From positions 6,386,001 through 6,450,000 of the forward strand of contig NZ_AP021874.1 in assembly GCF_009688945.1 (NCBI RefSeq): 64,000 bases of DNA. The letters are read 5' to 3'. Every line of letters begins with the position of its first letter. Positions within the stretch are counted from its first letter, which is position 1. The notes beneath the pieces were generated by a model. That model saw only the letters and a list, made by a program, of their open reading frames with translations, did no database searches and was not told the DNA's origin. The stretch comes from Desulfosarcina alkanivorans (GTDB taxonomy: Bacteria > Desulfobacterota > Desulfobacteria > Desulfobacterales > Desulfosarcinaceae). Below are positions 27,994 through 37,554 of the stretch, piece after piece. The position numbers and the translations under genes were made by a program.

Positions 27994-29607
27994 TTATTCC
28001 GACCGCTTCTTTATAACCCAATCAATAATGTCATTCGGATTGGGCGGGTCATACTGAGTTTCGATCATTTCGTTAGCTTTTTCAGATGCCTCTTTATTAT
28101 CATTGACGTCAGGTAAATTTTGTTGTTCATTAATTTTTAATTTCAAATTAGCTAATTGGTTTTTTAATTTTTTAATATCGATTTTGTTTTGGTCCATTGC
28201 CGTTTCGTACCTGATTATAATATCCCGAAGTTTATATACCCTTTCCTCTAAGTCGGCGATCGAAAAATTCTTTTTTGAAAGTTCGAATTGAAGTCTTTCA
28301 TTTGTCTTTTTTTCATTCTGTAGCTCATCTTTAAGACTTGTAAGTGTTTGATTATTGTTAACTATAATATGTTGCTGCTCAGCCGATGCGGATTGAAGTT
28401 CACCGACACGCGCATTTGCATGCTTCAGTTCAGAAACAAGGGTATCTAATTGTTTGCCATTAGTGTCCAGTTTTACAGGTTTGTCCAGTTGCGTGTGGAC
28501 CTGGCCATCTGAATCATGACTTTCAATTTTTGTACTGGCTTTATTGTGGCCCTGTATTCCAATCCCTTTAATTGCTGGCAGAAGTGTATCTGGTGATCTT
28601 CCTGTAAAGATTCTCAATGTGTTTGCAAAAATATTGTTATTTTTTGGTGAAGCGTCTTTGAGGTTGTATGAATAATTAAAAATGACGAAAATGAAACATA
28701 TTAAGGCCAACAAAGATGATGCTATATATCTAAACTTGTAAGTTATAAAACCTGATTTGATGAATTTGAACAATTTGTGTGACCTGTTGGATTTTGTTGA
28801 GCTGTTTTTATACGAGAAATTGTAGCTTTTTACACATTCTTTAATGAGCCTTGAATTAATATGTTTAATATTTTTTTTGTATCCTTTTAATAGAGCGAAA
28901 TCGCAGATATTGTTTATCATGCGGGGAATGCCTTGAGAAAATTCGTATATCTCCCGAAAAGCATTAGAACTGAATATATTATTATTGGTTCCTGCAACCT
29001 TTAGTCGATGTTTGATATAATATGCTAATTCAAATTCCTCCAATGGATCCAAGGTGAAAATAAAGGTAAACCTTTTCCTGATAGCATCGTTACCTAACAA
29101 CGTGCGGTTGGCATCTTTCTGTCCGATAAAGATTATGGCAACTATTGGTTTGGAAAATTTACCAATCTTGGAAAGCATATCGATTTGATTTAAAATATTT
29201 GGTTTCAGCCTTTGAAACTCTTCAATGACAATAATTACCTTGATATCCTTTTCAGATGCAATTTTAAGAAATATTTCAAAATGCATCATGAATTCATTTT
29301 TGTTTTTAAATCTTTCTTTGATGCCTAATAATGACCCAACCATATTAAAAAAATCTTGTTCTCCCAGAGAAGGATCCGATATCCGTGCATAAATGATCTT
29401 TTTGTTCAGTATGTGTAATAAGGCATTTACTATTGTCGTTTTGCCCGTACCCGGTTCGCCAATTAGGGCCACCTGTTTGTTGTCGTTTAAAATGCCATAT
29501 TTTAAAGACAAAAGCGCCTTCTTGTGCTTTTCACCAAGCCACAGAAACCGATGATCGGGAGATACATCGAAAGGTTTGAAATTCAGATTGTAATAATTAA
29601 GATACAT
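27994..29607 (-). CDS. GspA/ExeA-like AAA ATPase with membrane segment and coiled coil
   Basis: 537 residues from ATG 29607 (MYLNYYNLNFKPFDVSPDHRF, the usual opening of this family). Walker A GEPGTGKTT is at residues 50-58; Walker B is VIIVIEEFQ; sensor-like EFSQGIPRMINNICD follows. A transmembrane helix (about 295-315) leads to a long coiled coil (about 390-480). ExeA/XrtA-associated ATPases act in secretion or surface-polymer assembly, binding the wall through a C-terminal domain; here the C-terminal half is only coiled coil. The gene is AT-rich against its neighbours and no secretion partners are nearby, so it may be acquired. Confidence 0.8.
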   Translation of the reverse strand: MYLNYYNLNFKPFDVSPDHRFLWLGEKHKKALLSLKYGILNDNKQVALIGEPGTGKTTIVNALLHILNKKIIYARISDPSLGEQDFFNMVGSLLGIKERFKNKNEFMMHFEIFLKIASEKDIKVIIVIEEFQRLKPNILNQIDMLSKIGKFSKPIVAIIFIGQKDANRTLLGNDAIRKRFTFIFTLDPLEEFELAYYIKHRLKVAGTNNNIFSSNAFREIYEFSQGIPRMINNICDFALLKGYKKNIKHINSRLIKECVKSYNFSYKNSSTKSNRSHKLFKFIKSGFITYKFRYIASSLLALICFIFVIFNYSYNLKDASPKNNNIFANTLRIFTGRSPDTLLPAIKGIGIQGHNKASTKIESHDSDGQVHTQLDKPVKLDTNGKQLDTLVSELKHANARVGELQSASAEQQHIIVNNNQTLTSLKDELQNEKKTNERLQFELSKKNFSIADLEERVYKLRDIIIRYETAMDQNKIDIKKLKNQLANLKLKINEQQNLPDVNDNKEASEKANEMIETQYDPPNPNDIIDWVIKKRSE

Positions 29608-29748
29608 GGCCGGGAACATTTAGACACGAACGGGAAAAAGAAGTTTTGGATTAAGGGTCATTTTGATATGGCTCATAGCCATAAACGACTCAAAGTCGTC
29701 ATGGCTTTTAAAAAACAGGCTCGTCCTATAAACAAAAGTTTTCCGTAA

Positions 29749-30735
29749 TTATTCACTCAATATATTCTTAACCGCTTCCAGAATGGGGTTTATCTCAGTC
29801 GGACTATTCTCCGGAGACCGCTTGGTTCTTGCGAGATATTTTTTAACACAATCATATTGCTCCCAGCCACGCAAAGGATAATCCAGGTCAACGGATTTCC
29901 ACTTCGGATGCCCGTTTTTCATAAGCCAATCCATATTCGAATTAACGACCTCTGCAAACTGACCCACAAACTGGCAATTGGCTCTTCTGAAATTAAACGA
30001 TACCAGCACTGCTTTGACAGCAACCGTATTAATTGTCTCCGGTTGCCACGGGTATGTGTTATCAGGGATTTCAGCTATCGGATAAAATTCGGTAATGCTT
30101 TTGTTCAAGATTGGAATTAAAGCAAGATTATCGTCCATCGTTACATCTTCCTTGAATAATTTAACAGGGTACCCTGCCACATAGAACATCGCGTCTATTG
30201 CGCCATTTTTCAATTGTGAAAGCGCCTCGTCTGTACCAATCGCAATCAACTCCCTGGGCCTGACATCGGAAACTTCAAACAATAACTTTGCGGTAAGGTA
30301 GGTACCGCTGCCTTCTTTTCCGATTGCAACGCTTTTCTCAGTCAAGTCGTCAAAATCTTTAATATCCGGTTTCCCAAGCAAATGAATTTCTTCATTATAC
30401 AATGGAAATATCATTTTTGTTTTCTTGGCAATCCGCTTCAAGACCGGATCATTTTGAACCCGGGATACAAAGGCCAAAACATCCGATTGCACAATTCCCA
30501 TTTGCGTCCGAGGTCTCTTGTATACCGCGTAAAGGTTTTCGATAGACCCTGTGGAATTATAAACCTTGAGTCGGATGCCTTTTTCTTTAACAAGCTCCTG
30601 TAAATTGAGTCCAAATTGGTAGTATGTGCCTTTTTCCCCTCCCGTGATAACACCCAGGTCCACTGCCAAAGACGAAGTCGCCAGGAATACGATTAACTGC
30701 AATACCCCACAAAACACCACCAATCCCTTTTTCAT
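29749..30735 (-). CDS. TAXI-family TRAP transporter solute-binding protein
   Basis: 328 residues from ATG 30735, behind GGGGAGATTATGGC. The signal peptide (1 to about 24) ends at SSLA. The motifs GVITGGEKGTYYQFGLNLQELV, KVYNSTGSIENL, GIVQSDVLAF, VAIGKEGSGTYLTAKLLFE and LSQLKNGAIDAMFYVAGYPV are typical of TAXI binding proteins. The ligand is unknown (glutamate-like in characterised members). No TRAP permease gene is adjacent. Confidence 0.88.
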   Translation of the reverse strand: MKKGLVVFCGVLQLIVFLATSSLAVDLGVITGGEKGTYYQFGLNLQELVKEKGIRLKVYNSTGSIENLYAVYKRPRTQMGIVQSDVLAFVSRVQNDPVLKRIAKKTKMIFPLYNEEIHLLGKPDIKDFDDLTEKSVAIGKEGSGTYLTAKLLFEVSDVRPRELIAIGTDEALSQLKNGAIDAMFYVAGYPVKLFKEDVTMDDNLALIPILNKSITEFYPIAEIPDNTYPWQPETINTVAVKAVLVSFNFRRANCQFVGQFAEVVNSNMDWLMKNGHPKWKSVDLDYPLRGWEQYDCVKKYLARTKRSPENSPTEINPILEAVKNILSE

Positions 30736-31462
30736 GCCATAATCTCCCCGGTTTCTGGTTAACCAACAAGAGGATTCTACATTGTCACCGTATTTACGAG
30801 TATATAAAGCTTTCAATTTAAACTTCATGAGGGGTTTATCAGAAACCTGCCAGACAGAATGTAATCAGCTCAGATTAAACGCTATCTGGTTTACTGCCTT
30901 TTTTTAATTCACGAGAATGTCGTTTTTCGCGGACCTGCCCGATCAACAGGTCGAATCGATGCGGCAGGCCGGGTGTTTTATCCCAATGGAAAGGGGGCGC
31001 CCAGGGCGGCATTACTTTCGCCCGGGGCTGCAATCGGCAATTTCAGGGGCATTTTTCCCCAGAATGTTTTCGTGGCTGGCACCGGCTTTGACAGAGAATT
31101 CAAAGTTCTTGTGGCGGCCAAGTTTTTCAGGATGTGGCTACAGCTTCAATTGCAGTGAAAGACATGTGGTTCATCGTCAGGTGGGAAAGCCACGAACGAT
31201 CAGGCACTAAATAATAAAACTTATAATTTATTCTTGTCAATACACAGATTTTTCAGCAAGTCCTGCCATAACCGGCCTGATGGCACGCCCTGGGGAGATA
31301 GCCAGGCCGGCTGGAAACAACGTGTTCCCCCGGTTCGGAGAACGGGTTTGGTCCACCGGGGGTGGCATGGCGATGTCCCGGCTTACCGTCTGCCTGCAGG
31401 TACGCGTCTGCTGCCCTGTAACCGGTTCGAAACAAACGCCGCTAGAAAATTAAGGACGTCGC
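30736..31462. other. Gene-poor interval
   Basis: About 730 bp. The first part is the leader of the TAXI gene on the minus strand. The rest holds only short frames without ribosome binding sites or recognisable family features. I see no RNA gene or mobile element in it. Confidence 0.5.
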
Positions 31463-31846
31463 CTATGCCTTTGGCCAGGTTTTAATGATCTGCAGGACCT
31501 CTCTGATGTATGCGCACTCGCATTCCGCCAGACAGGGTTCTAAATCTTCTTTCCGGAGGCAATGCTCCGGGCAGTGGTCACTGCCTGTTGCACGCTTTTG
31601 AAATACGGGCCCGTGATAAAGGTCAACGAAATAAGAGGCAGGGATAGCCAATGTGCTGCCGCAAGAATGGTTGAAGTAGAACAACCCGGTTGTAAACTTT
31701 TTAAAATTCGGCTGGTACCCGATGACGTGTAATTCCGGGTCATCCATAAAACGATTCCGTGATTCCCACGAAGAACCGCAATTATTGCATTTTTTGAAGG
31801 CTGCATGGCTTTCTGGCTGTCTGACGGTCGGCTTCATTTCTTTCAT
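31463..31846 (-). CDS. Conserved-looking cysteine-rich small protein
   Basis: 127 residues. Cysteine pairs (KKCNNCGSSWESRNRF, SCGSTLAIPASYF, DHCPEHCL, PCLAECECAYI) suggest metal binding. The phrase DDPELHVIGYQPNFKKFTTGLFYFNH reads like an ordered globular protein, and FNHSC...DLY resembles small conserved deltaproteobacterial proteins of unknown function. No signal peptide. It stands alone. I cannot name a function. Confidence 0.6.
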   Translation of the reverse strand: MKEMKPTVRQPESHAAFKKCNNCGSSWESRNRFMDDPELHVIGYQPNFKKFTTGLFYFNHSCGSTLAIPASYFVDLYHGPVFQKRATGSDHCPEHCLRKEDLEPCLAECECAYIREVLQIIKTWPKA

Positions 31847-32170
31847 TCCCTGTCAAGGGCAGACGGTCGCAGATACATAAACGTTCAATGTGTCATCGTC
31901 CTGCACCATTGTAATGATCCGTCTGCTCTGCCTTTGGCCCTGCTTTGAACTCGGGGGCGGGGCCAACCATAATGTTTACGTTGAGCGGGAACGCATGGAA
32001 GCATGGGGGCTAAAGGGCTTCCAACGGTCCCTTCCGACACCTGGAAGCAGATCCGACGCAGTGTTCTCACCCATGGCATGCGCTGACCCTTCTTCCGCCA
32101 GGCCGGCTTTCCGGTAAGATGATGACTTTTCAGGCAACGGTCGGAAGGACGGGCAACAAGGAACCAACGT
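31847..32170. other. Intergenic interval with no supported feature
   Basis: 324 bp between two minus-strand genes. Overlapping frames exist but have low-complexity Arg/Pro/Ser composition typical of high-GC shadows. No clear terminator hairpin was found. Confidence 0.5.
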
Positions 32171-32671
32171 TTACTGCCCCCCCTGAAGTTTGAATTCCCA
32201 GGGAGGCACCAGATCAAAACCCGACCAGATGCCCAGCTTATACTTTCTGGCGTGAGATTCTAATTTTTTCCAGGACGCACACGCCTCGACCCTGCACCTG
32301 CCCGGGTTCACCCACGAGTAGCCGTTTGCCACCATCGCCGCGTTCACGCTGGTGTCTTTGCCCCTGCGAGTCACAATGGCATGGGATCGGCCAATCCGAT
32401 CGATTTCCACCACCTTGATTTCCAGGGGATGCTCCCAAATCAGGCGCTTTAAAAAACGCGTGGCGGAGACATTGCCGTCCTGTCCACTCTCCGGGGCATC
32501 GATTCCATAGAGCCGGACACTGACCCTTTCCCCCTGCACGCTGACACTGAGTGTGTCTCCGTCATACACTCTGAATACCTTCGCCGCGGCGGCATATGTG
32601 AAATCAAGGCCGGTCGTCAGAGGGATGGAGACCGATGCGCATAGGAGCACCAACATCCTGATTCGTTGCAT
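32171..32671 (-). CDS. Secreted staphylococcal-nuclease-like protein
   Basis: 166 residues. The signal peptide (1 to about 27, ending TYAAA) is followed by an SNase/thermonuclease fold: FRVYDGDTLSV, VRLYGIDAPESGQ, ATRFLKRLIWEHPLEIKVVEIDRIGRSHAIV and NAAMVANGYSWV, which keep the expected Asp and Arg positions. Family members are calcium-dependent DNA/RNA phosphodiesterases. An extra Cys pair (GRCRVEACASW) is typical of secreted bacterial SNase-like proteins. Single gene. Confidence 0.88.
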   Translation of the reverse strand: MQRIRMLVLLCASVSIPLTTGLDFTYAAAAKVFRVYDGDTLSVSVQGERVSVRLYGIDAPESGQDGNVSATRFLKRLIWEHPLEIKVVEIDRIGRSHAIVTRRGKDTSVNAAMVANGYSWVNPGRCRVEACASWKKLESHARKYKLGIWSGFDLVPPWEFKLQGGQ

Positions 32672-32982
32672 TCGCGTTACCCTGCCTTCCGTTCGTTTTC
32701 GATTCCATCAATGGTGTCTGCTTCACCTGCGGTTTAAATATCCTAACCATTCGTCGATTCAACAGCAACCTTTTGGTCAGCCGGTCTCGATGAAACCGAA
32801 CGACCTGCCGCCGACACGGTCCGTGGACGCCCATCTGAATCGTCAAAAAAAAGCAGGCGGGCCCATCTTGCTGACAAAATGATATATAAAATGATGGATG
32901 ACTGATATTTCATCTTGGCCGATCGGTTTACAGTCCTTATTTTAATTCTCAAACGGATTCTCTTTGAAGGGAGGTGAGGCGC

Positions 32983-33216
32983 ATGAACGATGATATCGAA
33001 CAAGGCATTCTTTCCCTGCTGGCCAGGGAGTGGGATTTCAAAGGGCCTCCGGGAATTCTGGACATCAGTGATATCACGGCGGTTCTCCCGTTGGCGCCCA
33101 GCGATGTGGTTGCCGGCCTCAAGGCGCTGTTTGAACGTGGTCTGGTCGACATGAACCGCCTGAAGACAAGCGCCTTTCTGACGCCGGAAGGCTATGACGC
33201 CGCCAACCGATCCTGA
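32983..33216 (+). CDS. Small winged-helix-like protein
   Basis: 77 residues, ATG 32983 behind GGGAGGTGAGG. The helix-turn-helix-like pattern LDISDITAVLPLAPSDVVAGLKALFERGLVDMNRLKTSAFLTPEGYDAA suggests a compact winged helix of the kind found in small regulators. It is followed 151 bp downstream by the DUF4388-HDOD gene in the same direction. Function unknown. Confidence 0.65.
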   Translation: MNDDIEQGILSLLAREWDFKGPPGILDISDITAVLPLAPSDVVAGLKALFERGLVDMNRLKTSAFLTPEGYDAANRS

Positions 33217-33367
33217 CCCGGAGCGGCCATCCATTCGCGGATGCGCCCGGGCTGCTGGCTTTTCTCGCCCCTGCATGGCCTGACGCTTTTTTTATCTTTT
33301 TTCTCATTCAAGTTTAAAGGAGAAGGGCCGAACTAATATCAGACCCCTTCACCTTGCGAGGAAAGAG

Positions 33368-35488
33368 ATGATTTTCAATGGAGAGCTGAGTAAATACCAT
33401 CCTGCCGACGCCATCATGTTCCTTTCCCAACTGAACTTGAACGGCGTTCTTTCCATCAACGCGCATCGGCGCCTGATCACGCTCAGTTTCGACAACGGGT
33501 TTATCGTCGATGCCTGTTCCGTGAAAGGGGACGCCAAAATTATGCAGGGGCTGATCTTCAACCGACGGGTAACGGCCGATCAGGTCAGGCACATCCGGCG
33601 CATACAGGTGGAAACCGGGCTGCCGATTCGTGCGATTTTATCCCAGATCGACCTGTTTCCCCTCGCGACGGTCGAAGACATCCTGCTCACCGGAATGAAA
33701 GAGGTGCTGCTGGAGATGTTTTTACTCGACGAGGGCGCCTTCCATTTCACGGATACACCGGTGGCCGTGGACGCCCTGGAAACGAAACTGGATGCCCGCA
33801 TGCTGGCCATCTCCGTGGCCGCCCAATCCGATGAGCACCGCGATTTCGTCAAGGGAATCATCTCGCTCGACCGTGAAATTCTGGTCTGCACCCACGATCA
33901 GGGGGCATCGGCCATGTCGACCGAGGTGCAGGTGGTCATGCGGCTGGCCGCTTCCTGCGGGACCGTTGGGCAGGTTCTGGAAAAAGCACCCTTTGACAGC
34001 GCCACGGTGGTGGCGATCATCAAGACGCAAATGGAAAAGGGGGCCATCACCCTGCGTCCCGGCGATGCGGCCGAACCTCCGGCCTTGCCCGAATCCGGTG
34101 GAGACCCCCTGTTCGGGGCTTTCCGCCAGGCGCTGAAAAAACTGGTGTTGAGTGACGATCCCTTGAAGCGCATCGAGGCGCTGGTCACCTTTTGCCAGGG
34201 CTTTTACGACAGCATCCTGATCCTCTCCGCCAAAGCGGGGCAGGTGGTGCACTGCAAACAGCTGCGCAGGGTGGGAGATGGCCACGGGATGGATCAACAG
34301 TCAACTGCCGGATGCCTGGGCGTACTGGCTGAAGAGCCTGTTCTGGATGCGGTCCACCGCTCAGGTGTCGGTTTTTTCGGCGACCGGTTCCGTTCCCGGC
34401 TGCTGGACCGGCTGTCCGGCGCCTGCGAACCAGGCGAATGTGCACTGATTCCCGTGGTCAGCAAGGGGAAGGTGGCCGTGTTTATTTATGTATTCAGTGA
34501 AAACGGTTTTGCGGGCCTTTCCCCTCAGCACTACCTCGAACTGCTTTCGTGGATGGTGGCGCCACGCAAAGCGGCCGCCGCCGGCCATCCGTCGCCTTCC
34601 ACGCCGGCCGATCCGCCGGATGCCGGTCAGCCCGATGCGCCGACCGGCTCCTTCAGCCCGGACCGCCTGGTGTCCGGGATAAATGAACTGCCCCCCCTGC
34701 CGACGCTGGTGACCCGTGCACTCGACATGCTTTCCGATCCGGACGTTGACGTTGACGCCCTTGAGCGGGTGATCGGCAAAGATCAGTCGCTGGTGACGAA
34801 ACTGATCAAGATCAGCAATTCGGCACTCTACGGCGGGCTCCAACGTGTCGAATCCCTGCACCAGGCGCTGGCACGGCTGGGCGCCCGAACAACCAGGAGC
34901 CTTGTCCTGTCTGCATCCATGCAGGCCTACTTTTTCAAAAGCAACCCCGGCATGCGCACCTGGGGGCAGTTTTTATGGCAGCATGCGGCCGAATGCGGCA
35001 TGGCCGCCCGCCGGATTGCCGCCGCCACCGGATACGAAGACCCGGAACAGGCCTTCGTCGGCGGGGTGCTGCACGATATCGGAAAACTGGTGCTCCTGCT
35101 GGTGGGTGCAGATTCATACCGCCAGATACAGAATCTGAGAAAGCGCGAAGGGCTCTCCGACCACGAGGCAGAAAAAAAGATCATCGGCACCGATCACATG
35201 GAGGTCGGTGAACTGTTGATGAAAAAATGGAAAATGCCCGAATCGGCGATGATTTGTGTGAAGTATCATCATCACGTCCCCAATGCGGAACCCGGCAGGC
35301 ACCTGGCCGCCATCACCGCATATGCCAACCACCTGAGCCACCTGCACGGCAGCCAGCTGCAGTGGTTCGTCCAGGACCCCGAAGGCGTCGCCGGCCGAAT
35401 GGCCGGTGATCTGGGGCTGTCCGCGGCCGTCAATGCGGCGCTGGTCGAATCGGTGCTCAGCGACTTTCAGCAGGCAGACCTGCTCTGA
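33368..35488 (+). CDS. DUF4388 (PatA-like) and HDOD domain signalling protein
   Basis: 706 residues. Residues 1 to about 100 are a PatA-type DUF4388 domain (GELSKYHPADAIMFLSQLNLNGVLSI). A middle region of unassigned fold includes GAF-like beta strands. From about residue 430 an HDOD domain begins (INELPPLPTLVTRALDML, DQSLVTKLIKISNSALYG, AFVGGVLHDIGKLVLLL, KYHHHVPNAEP). HDOD proteins regulate signalling or motility and usually lack phosphodiesterase activity; here an HD pair (HDIGK) is retained. The ribosome binding site GAGGAAAGAG is adjacent to the start. Confidence 0.88.
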   Translation: MIFNGELSKYHPADAIMFLSQLNLNGVLSINAHRRLITLSFDNGFIVDACSVKGDAKIMQGLIFNRRVTADQVRHIRRIQVETGLPIRAILSQIDLFPLATVEDILLTGMKEVLLEMFLLDEGAFHFTDTPVAVDALETKLDARMLAISVAAQSDEHRDFVKGIISLDREILVCTHDQGASAMSTEVQVVMRLAASCGTVGQVLEKAPFDSATVVAIIKTQMEKGAITLRPGDAAEPPALPESGGDPLFGAFRQALKKLVLSDDPLKRIEALVTFCQGFYDSILILSAKAGQVVHCKQLRRVGDGHGMDQQSTAGCLGVLAEEPVLDAVHRSGVGFFGDRFRSRLLDRLSGACEPGECALIPVVSKGKVAVFIYVFSENGFAGLSPQHYLELLSWMVAPRKAAAAGHPSPSTPADPPDAGQPDAPTGSFSPDRLVSGINELPPLPTLVTRALDMLSDPDVDVDALERVIGKDQSLVTKLIKISNSALYGGLQRVESLHQALARLGARTTRSLVLSASMQAYFFKSNPGMRTWGQFLWQHAAECGMAARRIAAATGYEDPEQAFVGGVLHDIGKLVLLLVGADSYRQIQNLRKREGLSDHEAEKKIIGTDHMEVGELLMKKWKMPESAMICVKYHHHVPNAEPGRHLAAITAYANHLSHLHGSQLQWFVQDPEGVAGRMAGDLGLSAAVNAALVESVLSDFQQADLL

Positions 35489-35990
35489 CTGCATGCGCTG
35501 CGGTTTCAGACAGCAGTGGTGACGGCTATTATTATATGATCCATGGCCGTTTCCAGTCGCTTTCCCGATTAATTCGACTCGGGCTAAATGGTATGGATCC
35601 AGTTCAACCATCTGTATTGTGCCTGGTCCAATGGGTTTTTCCAACCACCCGCACGCCCAGCGATCGCGTTTATTGAGAATTGCCGGGCTTTGCACCCCTG
35701 CCTTGATTAATCCCGGTTGTGATGGTAATTTCCCCGCTTTCGTGCCATGGGTTCGCCATGATGCCGTGTTCGCCCCTGCGGCGAATGAAATTCCTGTGAA
35801 AAACCGGATCGGACCGAATTGGCCAAGAAAGGCCACCGTGGTCGTCGAGGAGGAGCTTGTGGGGATCGACGCCTTACAGGCCATGGCCATCCTTCATGAA
35901 GACAGGGTTACGGGCAAGCCGCCATCAACATCGAGGCGGTATGAAAGAGGATTGGGAAGGGGCCGATATTCAAAAGATTGAGGGATTCAT
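35489..35990. other. Intergenic interval without a convincing gene
   Basis: About 500 bp before the ferredoxin. One 120-codon open frame (35619-35981) has no recognisable domain, biased composition and no good ribosome binding site, so I do not call it. GAGGGATTCAT at the right end is the ribosome binding site for the ferredoxin gene. Confidence 0.5.
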
Positions 35991-36230
35991 ATGAGCCTGC
36001 AGTCCAAAAAATCATTTGCCGCAATAGACTACCAGCGTTGCGATATAAAAACATGTGCCCCTGAAAAGGGCCTTTGTCCGGCCGTGCCGGCGTGTGCCCA
36101 CAAAGTGATCAAACAACTGGACGGTGTTTTTGAATCACCGATAATTTTTCAGGATATGTGCATGGGATGCTGGGACTGTATCGATGCATGCCCGTTGGAT
36201 GCCATTGGAATGACGCATATCGGCGCATGA
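35991..36230 (+). CDS. Small 4Fe-4S ferredoxin-like protein
   Basis: 79 residues. A canonical cluster motif CMGCWDCIDACP is at the C-terminal end; a second set of cysteines (CDIKTCAPEKGLCPAVPACAH) at residues about 16-36 is atypical and could bind a second cluster or metal. It lies 9 bp ahead of the FliB-like gene, so the two are probably co-transcribed; an electron donor role for that enzyme is possible but not shown. Confidence 0.8.
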   Translation: MSLQSKKSFAAIDYQRCDIKTCAPEKGLCPAVPACAHKVIKQLDGVFESPIIFQDMCMGCWDCIDACPLDAIGMTHIGA

Positions 36231-36239
36231 GGTTTTGCC

Positions 36240-37469
36240 ATGCAAGGTAATCAGGCGGTTTTAAAAATGCCGGCGTATCTGGCGGATTTCAGGTGCCTCG
36301 GTCCGAAATGCGAAGACCACTGCTGTTATGGGTGGGATGTCATCGTCGATAAACGATCCTACCAGCGGTATCGAAAACCGAGCTCCACGGATCTCGGCCA
36401 GCGGCTTCGAGCGGGGGTGCGGCGCAATCGCAAGGATTCCTCCGTTGCACGCTATGCTCGAATTGTGCGTTCCGGCGATGCGTGCCCCTTTCTAACAGCG
36501 GACCGGTACTGCCGGATTCATGCCGAACTGGGTGAGAACTGGCTTCCGGATACCTGCGCCGTTTTTCCCCGGCACCTGCGGGCCAGGCACGGATGGATCG
36601 ACCTCTCCGCCTCTCTGGCCTGCCCGGAGATTGCGCGCCGGGCGCTGGGCAATCCCCACGGGATCACTGTCGTCGAAGCGTGCCTGGACCCTGAAGCGGC
36701 TGAAAACCTGCGTGCGGTCGAGCCGAAGATGCCCATCGAGGAGGAAACCGCCGGCCTGTCGTTGAGGGCATGCGCCTTGTCCCTTTTGCGAGACCGGCGG
36801 CATGCGTTGTGGCGGCGTCTTATGGCGCTCGGCTATTTCCTGGAGATGGTCGGACGCGCTGAGGCCGCGCCGGGGACAACAAATGTGCCGGCGATCGTGG
36901 ACGCGTTTACCCGTCGCCTGGATTCCGGCGATTGGATGGCCCGGACTGAAGAAGCACCTGCGCTGACCGGGATGCAACTGCAACTCACCCGACGGCTGCA
37001 TGACGAAATGATTCCTTCCGTCTGCGTTGAAGCCTTCAAGCGTTGCGCCGGGGAATGCCTTGCCGGACTTTACTACTCCGGTCCGCAACCGTTCACCGAG
37101 ACCATCGGCCGCCGTTACGATTCCGCCTTCGAGCAGTTCTACCGTCCGTTTTTCCGGCAATACGGTTTCATGCTGGAAAACTTCCTGGTCAGCTATCTGC
37201 TGCACCACGACATCGGCTTTCATCGCGGCCAACGGCTGTATACCGATTACGTCATGATGGTGCTGAATTTCGCCATGCTCAAGACCTATCTGGTCGGCAT
37301 GGCCGCATGGCATCGGGAAAACTTCCATCCGGACATGGTCACCCGGTTGATCTATTCCTTCACCAAAGTGATCGAACCGGATACCCGCTTCAGGGAGTAT
37401 TCGCTGGGTCTGCTGGCCCAAAGCGGTTGCACGGACATGATGCACCTGGCGGTTTTGATCAAGAATTGA
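36240..37469 (+). CDS. fliB: FliB-like lysine N-methylase
   Basis: 409 residues. The N terminus holds the FliB signature cysteines C19, C24, C28 and C29 (CLGPKCEDHCCYGW). Further on come CPFLTADRYCRIHAELGENWLPDTCAVFPRH and SASLACPEIAR, typical of the YkgJ/FliB Cys-rich domain. The C-terminal half (EQFYRPFFRQYGFMLENFLVSYLL) is also family-typical. FliB methylates flagellin lysines in Salmonella. No flagellin gene is in this window, so the substrate here is open. Confidence 0.82.
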   Translation: MQGNQAVLKMPAYLADFRCLGPKCEDHCCYGWDVIVDKRSYQRYRKPSSTDLGQRLRAGVRRNRKDSSVARYARIVRSGDACPFLTADRYCRIHAELGENWLPDTCAVFPRHLRARHGWIDLSASLACPEIARRALGNPHGITVVEACLDPEAAENLRAVEPKMPIEEETAGLSLRACALSLLRDRRHALWRRLMALGYFLEMVGRAEAAPGTTNVPAIVDAFTRRLDSGDWMARTEEAPALTGMQLQLTRRLHDEMIPSVCVEAFKRCAGECLAGLYYSGPQPFTETIGRRYDSAFEQFYRPFFRQYGFMLENFLVSYLLHHDIGFHRGQRLYTDYVMMVLNFAMLKTYLVGMAAWHRENFHPDMVTRLIYSFTKVIEPDTRFREYSLGLLAQSGCTDMMHLAVLIKN

Positions 37470-37554
37470 CGAGACGGCTGCATTTCAGGGGTGATGGTTC
37501 CGGCCGCATTCACTGTCCGATGACGGACGTCGGAGGGGTAACCAGGTCCGTGAA

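Noticed and set aside
35619..35981. A 120-codon plus-strand frame before the ferredoxin gene
   Set aside because: No ribosome binding site, domain or signal peptide; composition like random high-GC frame.
36492..37445. Long antisense frame over the FliB-like gene
   Set aside because: Shadow frame of a gene with clear family motifs.
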